Source of the DNA: Populus alba
Lineage: Eukaryota; Streptophyta; Magnoliopsida; Malpighiales; Salicaceae
Length of the DNA stretch: 64,000 nucleotides
NCBI RefSeq assembly: GCF_005239225.2
Contig: NC_133301.1
Coordinates: 11,036,318 to 11,100,317, forward strand
Direction: 5' to 3'
The notes under the pieces were generated by a model, which saw only the letters and a program-made list of their open reading frames with translations, had not been told where the DNA came from and made no database searches. A program made the translations under genes and the position numbers. Shown here one piece after another: positions 19,101 through 29,799 of this stretch (position 1 is its first letter; every line of letters starts with the position of its first letter).

Positions 19101-22100
19101 TGCTTAATACAACAACGATGATCATTTTCATTACATTCCAGTCAGAACAGTCTAAAGCACCAACACAACAAAAAGTGCCACATAGTGTTCTGCAGGGAAG
19201 AGCCCAGTAATGGTGTTTTGGAGGCCCTTAATTTTATGTACTCAATATCTTTCTAGTTACTATTCATATGCTTAGGAAAGAAGTACCTGCATATGCAGAT
19301 AAAAGGCAAGTTGAACAATCACTGCCCTAACAGCTAGGATGCACACTGCTGCAACGAACGCAAACCTTTTCCATCTCAACAGTGGCAGCTGAAATAACAC
19401 AAAGATACAATGACCATTCAATTAGAAACCAACCATGCAACACGTCATCATTTAAACCAAGACTGAATCTTCCAAAATTGTGACCAGAAACTGATGTAAT
19501 AAAAGATCCAGTAAGCACCATCAGAAAACATAATCTGCAAAGCCATTAAGTTCCAAAATATGAATGCTAATTGAACTTAACCCGGAGCGAAACCTTATTT
19601 CTTGAAATGAAAGTGATATACAGACAAAAGTGACATCTGATGCCATCAGCTAGCTCAATTACATCACTAAAATGACATGATGCCTCCATGCACAGTTCAC
19701 CAATGCAAAACTGCAAAATTTTTATATAGTAAGCAAGAAACAAGTGCTGCAGAATGCATGATACACAAAAGACAGCTATTTAATGTTTGACCCCTTAATT
19801 CCAATAAAAGAAATAATAGCAGAAAAGAATATACAAGCATGCATGAAATTAAAGGTGTGCTTGCATATGTGCACAAGCATTTGTAGTGGTAGTTCGATCA
19901 ACTCACATTGATTGAATATGCTGTTCCAAGAACAAAACTGATGAAAAGAGCCCAAAATAACGGCCACGAACCTACAACCCATCCAAGCCAAAAACTCTGG
20001 AAAAAGGAGTAATTAACGTTTTTTCATTGGAATCCACAATCCAAATAAAGTCAATGAGTATTCTAAATGTGGAAAGAGAAACTCCACCTGCTATAATGGA
20101 TGATTTACAAATACACAGTATTTTACTACAAATCATGGACCATCTAATAACATTCCCCAAGTTTCATTTACTATTCATACTAGATCCATCGACAAGAAAG
20201 AAGAAACAAAAATACAAATAAATTATGATATTTCAAAAGAAACCACTACAATTTTGAAAAACTGGTTTGCAGATGAAGGCATATAATCACCACCACCCTG
20301 TTCTGCAACTGCGAATAATATTGCAATCAATTCTCAAACAGCATATTGAGGCAATGGTTGAGTTGGCACAGCCTTGTAGTGCATGTTATGGGTCTCTCCG
20401 CTTGCTAGCTTGAGATTTTCTAACCACGATTACAGGAGCTAGTCACTAATTTCTTAGGGTAATTTTGAGCAGACAGATACAGAGAAGACAATGCTATATT
20501 ACATTTTTATGCAATCATAAGAATTTAAGAATTATCCACAACTATAAGCATGTAACAATCAACCAATAAGAATATTCTTGAATATATATACCATGATAGA
20601 GAAAGTTGTAACAATCATCACACCAGTACTTATGGAATACTCCCCCGACGCCAATGGAAGATATGGCTTGTTAACCTGCAATGAAACATACAGTACACAT
20701 ATAGCAATGGAAATCCAAATAAACCTATCTACTTATCTATTTTCGTAAAGTTATTCAAGCTACCTAGACATAAAGTTGAGCAAATTCAATAATGACAGTT
20801 CAACATAATTTAGCCAGACAGGGTCAATCAAATTGCCGGAAGCAAACTTTGCAGGCATTTCTACTGCTGAACTAATATTTAAAGACCACTAAACTATCTG
20901 ATCACTTCTCAAAAAGGAAAGGAAAAAAAAGAGACTATTTGATAAATTTGGTAGAAAGTCAAGAGAAGATCTTTGAAGTCAACAAATAACTGATCCTTGC
21001 AGCCCACTGAGTCTTCAGTTATTAGTTGGAAAATTCCCATTCCTTTTGTTTTTAATTTATTACAATGATTTACTAAGAAAAGCTACCTTGTCTATTTCGA
21101 TGTCAGTCAACTGATTTAAACCCACAATATAAATATTCATCATGAGAGCAGCAGCCACAGCCTGAAATACCAAAATAATTATTAAATAAATGATGGTGAT
21201 ATTAATTATTTCAGCCAATTAATGAACTCTTTAAATTAACTTGAAATCTTTGGGCATTACCTCCAACACCCCTGTGAAAAACAGTGGAGAAATATCCGAG
21301 AGATTCTCAATTGCAAGGAGAGAAACTGATAAGATGCTCAAAGCCTGTTGACAGAGAAGTAAAGGTGAACAATTCTTTTTCTTTTGACTGGAAAATGCGA
21401 GAGAAAAAATCAGATTCATAAACATCAATTACATGGTGATCTTTACAAAAACTTTAGAAGTTGGAAATGGCATACAATGATCATTAAACTTTTGTTGAAT
21501 TTATATGACAAACTTTGACTTAACTGTGCCTATAACAGTGTGAGGCCGTGAAAATCTGTAGAAAGCATCTAATGCATTTTTGACAGATTTTGAAGTACTC
21601 TCAGGATTATAAGCTCCAGACTCAGATTCAAAAGGTTGTCCAGAGGCAGCATGCACTAAGAACTTAGCATTATTTTCCTGGTAAATTGTAGATTTTTTCA
21701 CAGTACATCCCCTATGATGCCGCTGAAACCTAACAACACACTGTCTTTCTAGGATCTTCCTTGCTCTGCACCTGTGAACTTGAACTTCTCCTATAGAACC
21801 AGTTATACCGACAATCAGAACAATTGGGAATTGTGGTTATATAGAAGCAAAGTGAGTATGTAATTAGATGTAAAATTGTTGAAATCAGAGAGCTGGAAAC
21901 AATCAACATGAACTAAAAGAACAATCCATTTTTGAAACACAAATGCAGAACCATAATCCCACCCTGGAACTAAATTTTATGAGCAAAGGAATATCTAATT
22001 ATCAAAATAAGCTATTCTACGAGAATTCATGAACTTTGTCATATTTATAAAAACAATCACACTAAAAGTTGAATAATTCAAGAGGTGGCATGTTGCATAT

Positions 22101-22784
22101 GATAATTAATAAACTATGGATCCCTTGCTCAACGATTTGTAACTAAGATAAAATGACCCCATTTTCACAACAAAGGCACCGCATAAAAATGTTATAGTAA
22201 TTAATAAGCTTGCACTGAAGGACAAGAAACTTAAACAATCACCGTTTGTTTTACCATTTTTAGTAGTTTTTATTCAAACGGATCAGCAAATTATGGGTTT
22301 TCAAGTATTGTCAGTTCAATTGTTTTTTACCCCAAATTGAATTAAACTCTGATCCAAAACCAGCACAAGCAGTTATAAATCAGCAGAGGTCAGAGCAGAA
22401 TAAAAAAGAAAAGGAAAACAACCAGATTTTGCAGAGAGAAGCCATACCATTACCAACAATATTAAGAGCAAAAACAAAAATAGGAAGTAGGCAAAAACAT
22501 ACTTGGAGAATGACCCACTTTGAATTTGGTCTCGCCCAAGTAATTCCCACCTATCAATCAATTAATAATTGCATGCAATATCAGATATAAATAAATAAAT
22601 AAATAAAAGAGGGAAAAATAAATGAGCCCAAATAAAACAAAGCAGAAAAATGAAGAAAAAAAAAGCGACCTGGATATATTAAAGTACTGAACAGAGATGT
22701 TAATCAAACGAGAAAAAAGAAACAAATACCAGAAGTAAGTGAAGAGGAAAGCTGAGGAAAGGACCCAGGAAGCAAAGACTCCAT
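16119..22784 (-). CDS. VTE2-1: Homogentisate phytyltransferase (tocopherol synthesis)
   Basis: Joins homogentisate to phytyl diphosphate, the committed step of tocopherol (vitamin E) synthesis in the plastid envelope. Thirteen coding exons: 22784-22730, 22550-22503, 21790-21525, 21344-21261, 21161-21087, 20675-20592, 19996-19907, 19388-19287, 18997-18902, 18766-18695, 18595-18500, 17928-17824 and 16160-16119, with consistent GT..AG junctions and phase, giving 404 aa, the usual family length. The first about 95 residues are rich in Ser/Arg and act as a predicted plastid transit peptide. The mature UbiA-type membrane part begins at [13 protein letters not shown]. Both prenyl-diphosphate/Mg2+ motifs are present: NQLTDIEID (167-175) and DIPDIEGD (301-308). 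About eight to nine hydrophobic helices are visible. The last exon encodes only 13 residues ([13 protein letters not shown]), the expected VTE2-1 ending, and is cut off by a 1663-bp intron carrying a transposon. Homogentisate solanesyltransferase is the near alternative, but the second motif and C-terminus favour VTE2-1. Confidence 0.95.
16645..17600. mobile_element. TIR element (956 bp) in the last VTE2-1 intron
   Basis: The left terminus (16645-16676) begins TTGTTTGGAATCTTTGGAAT and continues with GAATTGAATTC. The right terminus (17567-17600) is its imperfect reverse complement, ending TTGGTTCCAAACAA. The GAATTGAATTCAATT phrase sits inside both ends. No transposase is encoded; short hydrophobic reading frames inside are not convincing. 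I could not identify a clear target duplication. It occupies more than half of the final intron of the phytyltransferase gene. Confidence 0.7.
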
Positions 22785-22894
22785 TTTTTTAACAATTCCT
22801 TAGTCAATCAAGAAGTGGACTCTCAGTTGTTTTTCTTTTGGCTCCGAAAGATACTGCTTGGAAGGCAGACAGACGTAGTAATCAATCAAAATTA

Positions 22895-23075
22895 AAAGTA
22901 TTTTTTATTTAAAAATATATTAAAATAATATTTTTTTAATTTTAAAAAATTATTTTTAATATTAATATATTATAATGATATAAAAGTATAAAAAAATATA
23001 TTAATTTAAAATAAATAAAAACATAAAAAAATTTAAATGTTTTTCAAATTCAAAAACAAACCGTCCTTTAATATT
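22895..23075. mobile_element. MITE-like AT-rich element upstream of VTE2-1
   Basis: AT-rich core typical of the window's short elements, ending TTTTTCAAATTCAAAAACAA. It lies 110-290 bases upstream of the phytyltransferase start codon and may be part of its promoter or 5' untranslated region. Boundaries are approximate. Confidence 0.4.
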
Positions 23076-23099
23076 CTTTTAGCAACGAACGACTGAAGC

Positions 23100-24500
23100 A
23101 CGACTACGCTCGTTCGCACGCAGCTGGGGAAATGAAAATATCTGTCCCGCACTCCAGCTGAACCGCGAGTGGGTCAGTTTCGAAAGTACTTGTTGCCGGT
23201 ATTAATTAAACAAAAACTATTACCCATCGGGGTTTGTTTTACGTGGCTTGTCTGGATTTGCACATTGTTTTACCTTTTTGTTTTTTTCACAACGGTCATT
23301 TGTTTATTTATTCTCCTTTCTCCACTAAAAACACCGGTGCTCTATTTAACAAAAAAGAATTTGAGTTTATTGTATATAAAATATTAAAAATAAAAAAACT
23401 AAAATTAAAACAAATAAATAATAACAAGCCTTTTGTTTTTGAGAAAAATATAATATTAATTTTGATTCTTTTTTATCTTTGATCCTCAACCTTTTCTTTT
23501 ATTTTTAACTTGATCCTTCTATGTTTGTGTTGATTGAAATTTAAAATTAATAAATTGATACTTGTTTTCATAAAAAAAATAATCCAATTTTATTGTTTAA
23601 GAGAAATTAAAGACAAGAAGATCAAAATTGAAATAACATAAATTAGGAGGTTTTTTAAAAAAAATTGTGATGGCACCTTTTGCCTTTGGGATCTTATCAA
23701 ATTTCTTTTTCGGTCCCTTTAGTTTGTAAATTATATAGCTTGGTATAAGATTTTATTTTACTCACATTTTATTTTGCAAGTTTGAAAAAGGATATAGAGT
23801 TGTCAAATTACAATGAAAAAGGAGAAAATTGACAAATAATTACTTTTCAATGACAAAACTTGTTGTTTTTTATATTAATGAGTTTTATTCAACAAGAAGA
23901 GTTCTATTTAAGTTTTTCTTTCTTTTATTTTGCATAAAAAAGTAGATATGATCTCAAAAACCTTTTTGGATCTGAGTTAGTTTTTTGTTTTTAATTGATT
24001 AAATTTTGATTTAATACCATAAATGGACTTTTATGGCCCATTTGGTGTTTCTTTGGTGTTTTAAATTGAAAAGGAATTTTTTACCCCTTGAAGTTGATTG
24101 TCCAACCACCTCTTATTGCTAGAATCTTATATAGCATGTGATACATTGTTTGCTGTTTTTTATTTTAAAAAAGAGACGAATGACTTGTTGTTTAAAAAAA
24201 AATTACATAAGTCCCAGATATACATGTTTGGACATTTTTTAAAATGCTTAAGCCCTCGCGCATGATCTTTTTCCTTTGATTATTTTTGTTAATTTCAACC
24301 TTTAAAGTTGTTTTTTTTTTAATTTTATCCTTTAATATTTTGTTGATTTTGAATTGACTTCATAATTTATTTTTTTAGAGATTTATCATAGTCTCAAACA
24401 AACTTCATAGCATTTAGTTGATGTTAATTTTACAAGCATTAATTTTATTTTATTTTTTGTAAAATAATAAGATAAAGTGTAGTTTTTTTAAAAAAAAAAG
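23100..24500. other. Gene-free intergenic stretch
   Basis: AT-rich DNA with long T and A runs and no supported exon on either strand. Frames of 70-80 codons near 23169-23482 are hydrophobic, overlap one another in different frames, and lack any recognisable domain. Confidence 0.5.
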
Positions 24501-24507
24501 TTGTTAA

Positions 24508-24960
24508 AAGTAAAGGAGTCCACAACCCAAATTGTGACTTTGATGGGTTAACTTGGGGTAGTTGAAAATTGAGTTTCTTAATTTGTTTTTATTTATTTTT
24601 TATGAGGTTATTATGGTGTTAAACAAACATCTTATTCAGACTAGTGCTCAATTTTGCAAGTATGTATTATATAATTAAATAGAAAATAGTTTTTAAAAAA
24701 TATAATTAAACTCAGTCGAGTCCATGAACTGTGTCATGGATTTAGGGGGTTGGCTTAGGTTACTTGAAAATTGGTTTCATAATTTATTTTAGTTAAGATT
24801 GACGATCTTAACTAAACTTTTGCTAGTGATTTTTTCTCATATAATTAAATAAAAAAAATAATTTAAAACTTGTTTTAACTTGATAGAGTCCATAACTCAA
24901 ATCACAAATCTGGCAAGATAGGTCGTGAAACTCAAGTCAATCCAATATATTGCTATCTTA
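24508..24960. repeat. Diverged repeats with GAGTCCA...GGTTAACTTG phrases
   Basis: Three diverged units begin near 24517, 24718 and 24885 with GAGTCCA or GGAGTCCA, followed by AAC(T/C)..., a CAAAT(T/C) phrase and GGTTAACTTGGG or a decayed form, then TTGAAAATT. The unit length is about 170-200 bases. They may belong to the same dispersed family as the GTTAACT repeats at 30750-31000 and 37835-38300. Confidence 0.4.
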
Positions 24961-25084
24961 ATATATTTTTTTAAAGAATAATAATATATTGAAATTTAGT
25001 AAATGTCATGCCATGTTTTTTTTTTTATGATAGTTCAAATTATTTTTGAAATTACTAGGTTGATTGTATCATGTTGGGACAGTT

Positions 25085-25698
25085 CCCACATGATCTTAAT
25101 GTGAAACTCTAGTTAAGTAAGGAATTTGATCAAAATACTTATAGGTTAACTCATTGGCTACCAAAAAATTCCCACAACCTAAATATTTATTTTTTATGTT
25201 AATATATTTTTTTGTACAACATGTAGCATAACATGAATCACTTATCTAATTTAGGTGTCTTTTCAAAGACAACTATGTATAGGGATTTCTCACATGATTT
25301 TAATGTGAAACTCTAGTTAAGTAAGGAATTAGATCAAAATACTTATAGGTTAACCCATTGGTTACCAAAAAAATTCCATAACCTAAATATTTATTTTTTA
25401 TGTTAAGATGTTTTTTGTGCGACATGCGGCATAACATGAATCACTTATCTAGTTTAGGTGTCTTTTCAAAGACAACTATATACTAGTGATTTTCCACATG
25501 ATTTTAATGTGAAACTCTAGTTAAGTAAGAAATTGGATCGAAATACTTATAGGTTAACCCATTGGCTACCAAAAAAATGCCCGCAATCAAAATATTTATT
25601 TTTTATGTTAAGATATTTTTTGTGCAACATGTGGCATAACATGAATCATTTATCTAGTTTATGTGTCTTTTCAAAGACAACTATGTACTAGTGATTTT
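25085..25698. repeat. 204-bp tandem repeat, three copies
   Basis: Three head-to-tail copies start at 25085, 25289 and 25493, each opening with CACATGATNTTAATGTGAAA and closing with TCTTTTCAAAGACAACTAT. Spacing is exactly 204 bases in both steps and divergence is low, suggesting recent duplication. No reading frame spans a unit. Unrelated DNA follows at about 25700. Confidence 0.9.
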
Positions 25699-26274
25699 AT
25701 TTTATTGGGTCCTTAATTTTTAACATAAATATAACTTAGTCATTTATATTTTAAGAACCTACAACATAGCTCCTTTAGTATAAGTAAGTAAAATCAAATA
25801 AAATAGCATGCAACGTTGAGAATTACGCTAACCAATTAAGCAGTGGCTGGATGGAAAACCGTAAAAGCAACTCATAAAGGCATTGTTGGGGTACCTTCAA
25901 ACAAGAAAATCTCGGTACACAAATCAAAATAAAAGAAAAAAAATTTAATTAGAATAAAATAAAATAAAACAATGCATTATCTATTTATTTATCAATCATG
26001 TAATTATCGATTAACATAGAAACAAAGGAGGATGCTAACCGAGGGATATAAACATTTGAGTGGCAACAAATCAATGATAATGATTTTTGAATAGCCAAGC
26101 AATCGATAAGATTTTTTTGGATGCGTGTATATATATATAAACTAGATTTTAAGACCCAAAATAAAGGATTTCACACAAAAGTTAAAATTATCATAAAATT
26201 AATCACACTCAATACAAAAAAATATAATTAGTCTGGTATGAAAACTAAAGTCATCATGGAAATTTTTTTTTTTA

Positions 26275-26490
26275 GTGTGATTGTAATTGTTTTTTTAAAA
26301 TACTTTTCATTCAAAAAAGTATTAAATGATAATGTTTTTTTTTTAAAAAAAAAATTATTTTTAATATTAACGCATCAAAATGATTTGAAAATACAAAAAA
26401 AAAATTAATTTGAAGCAAACCAAAAAAATTAAAAAAATTTAAAATTTTTCCAAAAAAACTTTTAAAATACAAAAACAAACAGGGCTATTA
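26275..26490 (+). mobile_element. MITE-like AT-rich element
   Basis: Begins AGTGTGATTGTAATTGTTTTT and ends AAAATACAAAAACAAACAGG, with the core phrase ATTAACGCATCAAAATGAT shared with several other short elements here. No coding capacity. Confidence 0.5.
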
Positions 26491-26666
26491 GAAGAAAAAA
26501 ATAAACAAAAAATCATGATTACATTATTGGCATAAAAGAGCACAAGATTTAAATAAACATAAAAAACAATAGGAATAAAACGTGCACACAACTTTGATTC
26601 AATTAGCTTGAGGTCAAAATATAAACTTAACTCAGATTTAATATGAAAAATAAATTATATACGAAA

Positions 26667-27240
26667 CAATGATAATTAAATATAACAACATGCTGGAAAT
26701 TTTAAAACCAATTTTCAAAGCTAAAAAACACAATATTTCTATAAACATAACAAAAAAACATTATAATTAAAGTGCATACAATTTCATATATTTAAAATTA
26801 TGAGAATAATATAAATTATATTTTTGAAAACTTACTTAACAATTTAAGCTATTGGGTTGAGATAATTTTCTGATACGGTATCAGAACTTTGATAACTAAA
26901 CAGTGACGAGTTCAAATCTTATCATTGCTATTTATTTGATATAAATCAAATACAAGATAATGTAAACATGTGCAAGTGTCAAGCCCAAATTTTATTTACT
27001 TAAGATGATGTATTAGAGAATAATATAAATTATATCTTAAAATCTTACCTAACAATTTAAATATTTAGATTAAATAATTTTTAACTTTTAATAACTAAAC
27101 ACTTATGATAATTAATTACAACAACATGCTTGGAATTTTAAAATTAAATTTCAAAACTAAAAAAACATGATTTTTTTTCATGCTACACGACAAAAAAAAA
27201 CATTATAATTAATTAAAGTGCATACAATTTCATATTTAAC
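26667..27240. mobile_element. TRIM-like retrotransposon relic inside a direct repeat
   Basis: Two LTR-like copies (about 26800-26875 and 27011-27083) share GAGAATAATATAAATTATAT and CTTACNTAACAATTTAA. Just after the first is GGTATCAGAAC (26877-26887), close to TGGTATCAGAGC, the primer-binding site complementary to initiator tRNA-Met used by many plant LTR elements. Only about 135 bases separate the LTR-like copies, with no gag or pol, as in terminal-repeat retrotransposons in miniature. The unit is bracketed by a diverged direct repeat of about 130 bases (26667-26795 and 27106-27236, both containing ACAACATGCT and GTGCATACAATTTCATAT). Confidence 0.6.
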
Positions 27241-27267
27241 ATGAAAATTCAAACACGATCCGTATTC

Positions 27268-27480
27268 AAAGAGTGTGTTTGGCAGTGTGGTAGCGGTTGC
27301 TTTTCAAATAGCTTTTCGTGCCGAAATACATGCCAATAATTTTTTTTTATTTTTTAAAAATCATTTTTAATATCAGCACATCAAAACGATCTAAAAGGTA
27401 CAAACCGAACTCAATTTTAGCAAAAAAAAAAAATCAAAATTTCAGCAAACAGAGATTCAAACTCACTACCAAATGGTCTC
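27268..27480 (+). mobile_element. MITE-like element
   Basis: Starts AGAGTGTGTTTGGCAGTGTG followed by GTAGCGGTTGCTTTTCAAAT, a clear form of the terminal sequence found decayed in many other elements of the window. The core has ATCAGCACATCAAAACGAT. The right end decays near CTACCAAATGG. A 146-codon open frame overlapping it is low-complexity and not a gene. Confidence 0.55.
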
Positions 27481-28340
27481 ACCTAAACAATAACAAAACA
27501 CAAAAACAACACGCAAACAAATCAAAATTTCACATCACATCATGCCCAAACTGTTATTATGTCTTGGATAATGTAAAAATCAATGCATCCCATCCTCCCA
27601 ATCTCATCACGAGCGTTGAGCACAAAATTATCACTCATCAAATTCCCATGACAATCTTTGATCCCTGGGGCATTATGAATCGTCAACGACAAATATATCC
27701 CAACATTACAAATACGCTTAAATTAAGAAATGTAGCAAATATTAGTAATATAAAATAAAATCAGGGGATGGAAGCACCTTGCCGGTCACTGGAACTCAGT
27801 TGAAATAGTGATCTATAGGCTTACATGTCATTACTAATTTCGTTGTGTGGGTCCATGAGTTTTGTTACTGCTTAGCTCATTGAAGGACGTGTATCATTTT
27901 GGTTGGTTTGATTTTTATATAAAAAATTAATTAAATTAAAATTATTATTTTTAAAATTTAAAACTGAAATCAAACCCAAACCAGTTTAAATATTCATAGG
28001 ATTGTTTGGCCCATAGCCTATTAAAACTCTTAAGAGTCCATGAATCCAATATCCCAGCAAAACCTTTAAAACTCTCACCGTTACCTTTTTTATATGGTTA
28101 TGTTACTTTGTATAAATAATCAAATAAGTTAAGAATGTACTTAATTTGTTAAACAACATTTTCCCTCTTCAGCAGCTTGAAATTCAGGTGAAATTATGGT
28201 TCCTTGAAAAGAGTAGCAAAATTAATGCTATAAATGATTCAAAAATGGAAGGACCATATAGAACCGTGTTCATAAGAATTAGACTGTCATGGCAGCAAGC
28301 GAGCTACAAGCCGATACTAAATTTTTATATGGAGGCGTTT
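27481..28340. other. Gene-free intergenic stretch
   Basis: No supported exon. The DNA is less AT-rich than its surroundings but shows no protein motif, no splice-linked exon pattern and no repeat that I recognise. Confidence 0.4.
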
Positions 28341-28344
28341 AAGA

Positions 28345-28545
28345 AATGCGCTTCAACCTGTCTTTTTAAAAAATATATTTTTTTATTTTAAAATTATTTA
28401 TATATATATATATGGATTGTTTTAATTTGCTGATCTTAAAAATAATTTTTTTAAAAAATAAAAACACATAATTTTGATGTATTTCTAAAGCGAAAAACAC
28501 TTTGAAAAGCAACTGCAACTACATTTTCAAACACGCTAATAGAAC
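28345..28545 (-). mobile_element. MITE-like element, reverse orientation
   Basis: Read on the minus strand it begins with GCGTGTTTGAAAATGTAGTTGCAGTTGCTTTTCAAAGTG in diverged form, the same terminus as the element at 27268, with an AT-rich core containing a TA run. It is in inverted orientation relative to 27268, about 1 kb away. Confidence 0.5.
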
Positions 28546-28989
28546 TTCAAAGCAGTATCTTTTACACTGAAACAAATAAGTATTAATTCATTAATATTAT
28601 GAAAAAAAAAAAAACAGCCTTTTAAACAAGCAATTTATGAAGTATATTTCACACAACATGTTTAAATATGACATGTATATCCATGTTTATGATTTAAAAT
28701 TAAGAGTTTCTATTATTCAGGAACTTGTTACAGTTTACATGATCAAGAAATGATTAAATTTTATTTTAAATACAAGCAAAATTAGAGTTGCAAAATACAA
28801 TATAATAAAAAAAGCAAAAGCAATACCCCACAAAATATCAAGAAAAATAAAATCTGGAGATTAATTAAGATCGGAAGAAAAACAAATTTGCCCCGTTTTG
28901 CACTTCTATCAAATGTTTATGCTGGCCATAGTCATTTTGAAGAAGTAATTAAGCGAAGGCTCTTTTTGAAAGGGAAGAAGATGGACAAA

Positions 28990-29620
28990 GAGCCCCTTTG
29001 ACGCTGCGGCTACGGCTGCGTTTTATTTAAAACGCAGTACGCAGCCGTTTGGTTAAGGAAAAATTCATTTACTGTTCACTGGGCCCCACTTAATTTCTGC
29101 GTTAAAAACGCAGGAAAAGAGAAGCAACCATTTCATGCTTTTTTTCACTGTTCATGTTAATTGCACTGTTCATTGAACAGTGCAATTAACATGAACAGTG
29201 TATTTGCGTACACCGTTCATGTGAACAGTGCAAGAAATTGCACTGTTCACTTAAAAATAGTGAACAGTGCAATTCTCTTGCACTGTTCACTTGCCTACGG
29301 GACTTCTTCTTTTTTTTAATTTTTTTTATTTTTTATTTAGTGTGTTATTGTTTTAGTGTGTTATTTTTTTTAAAAAAAAAAAACTAGTTTTGAGTGAATT
29401 TTATACATGTAATATTTTTATAATTTTTTTTATCTTTTCGTAATGATTATAAAATGATTAAATATGATTTATCGGTAAAATCATAGTAATTATTTTATAA
29501 CCTTAATTTTAAAAGCACTCTTCAAACACATTCTACTACTTCAATTTCAACCACAGTTTTAACCAAACACCTATTTTTTCAAACCAACCTCAAGTATTAC
29601 CGCAATACCAAACACACTCA
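28990..29620. mobile_element. MITE of about 630 bp with GC-rich ends and a hairpin cluster
   Basis: The left end GAGCCCCTTTGACGCTGCGG and the reverse complement of the right end, GAGTGTGTTTGGTATTGCGG, are imperfect inverted repeats. The left part holds a nested palindrome GCTGCGTTTTATTTAAAACG followed by CAGTACGCAGCC. Next comes the palindrome cluster at 29146-29290, then an AT-rich right half with CCACAGTTTTAACCAAACAC. The right half matches the element at 55683-56177, so these are two members of one family. No transposase is encoded. Confidence 0.6.
29146..29290. repeat. Cluster of three hairpins built on TGAACAGTG
   Basis: Positions 29146-29200 form a perfect palindrome: two 27-base arms around a single T at 29173. 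Next, 29221-29233 pairs perfectly with 29238-29250 (13-base arms, 4-base spacer), and 29260-29272 pairs perfectly with 29278-29290 (13-base arms, 5-base spacer). All arms are made of TGAACAGTG and its complement CACTGTTCA. A transcript would fold into adjacent strong stem-loops, and single-stranded DNA could extrude cruciforms. Confidence 0.9.
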
Positions 29621-29799
29621 AAAATTATGTAGTTTGATTGAAGTAGCTATTTTTTGTTAGATTATTTATTTTTTTTTTTTTTTTTAATTAGTTAATTTAA
29701 TTTTTTTTTTTTTATCAATTTAGTTTTTTCGATATATTTAGTTTTTTCAAATTTTTTCTCACTCCCCACCATGTCAATGACAACTCTCTTTTTAGTTTT

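Noticed and set aside
25085..25698. Regularly spaced repeats reminiscent of an array
   Set aside because: Units are 204 bases and contiguous with no spacers; the genome is a plant. Not a CRISPR array.
27318..27758. 146-codon open frame on the plus strand
   Set aside because: Overlaps a MITE, is Asn/Lys/Thr-rich low-complexity sequence, has no domain and no splice-linked neighbours.
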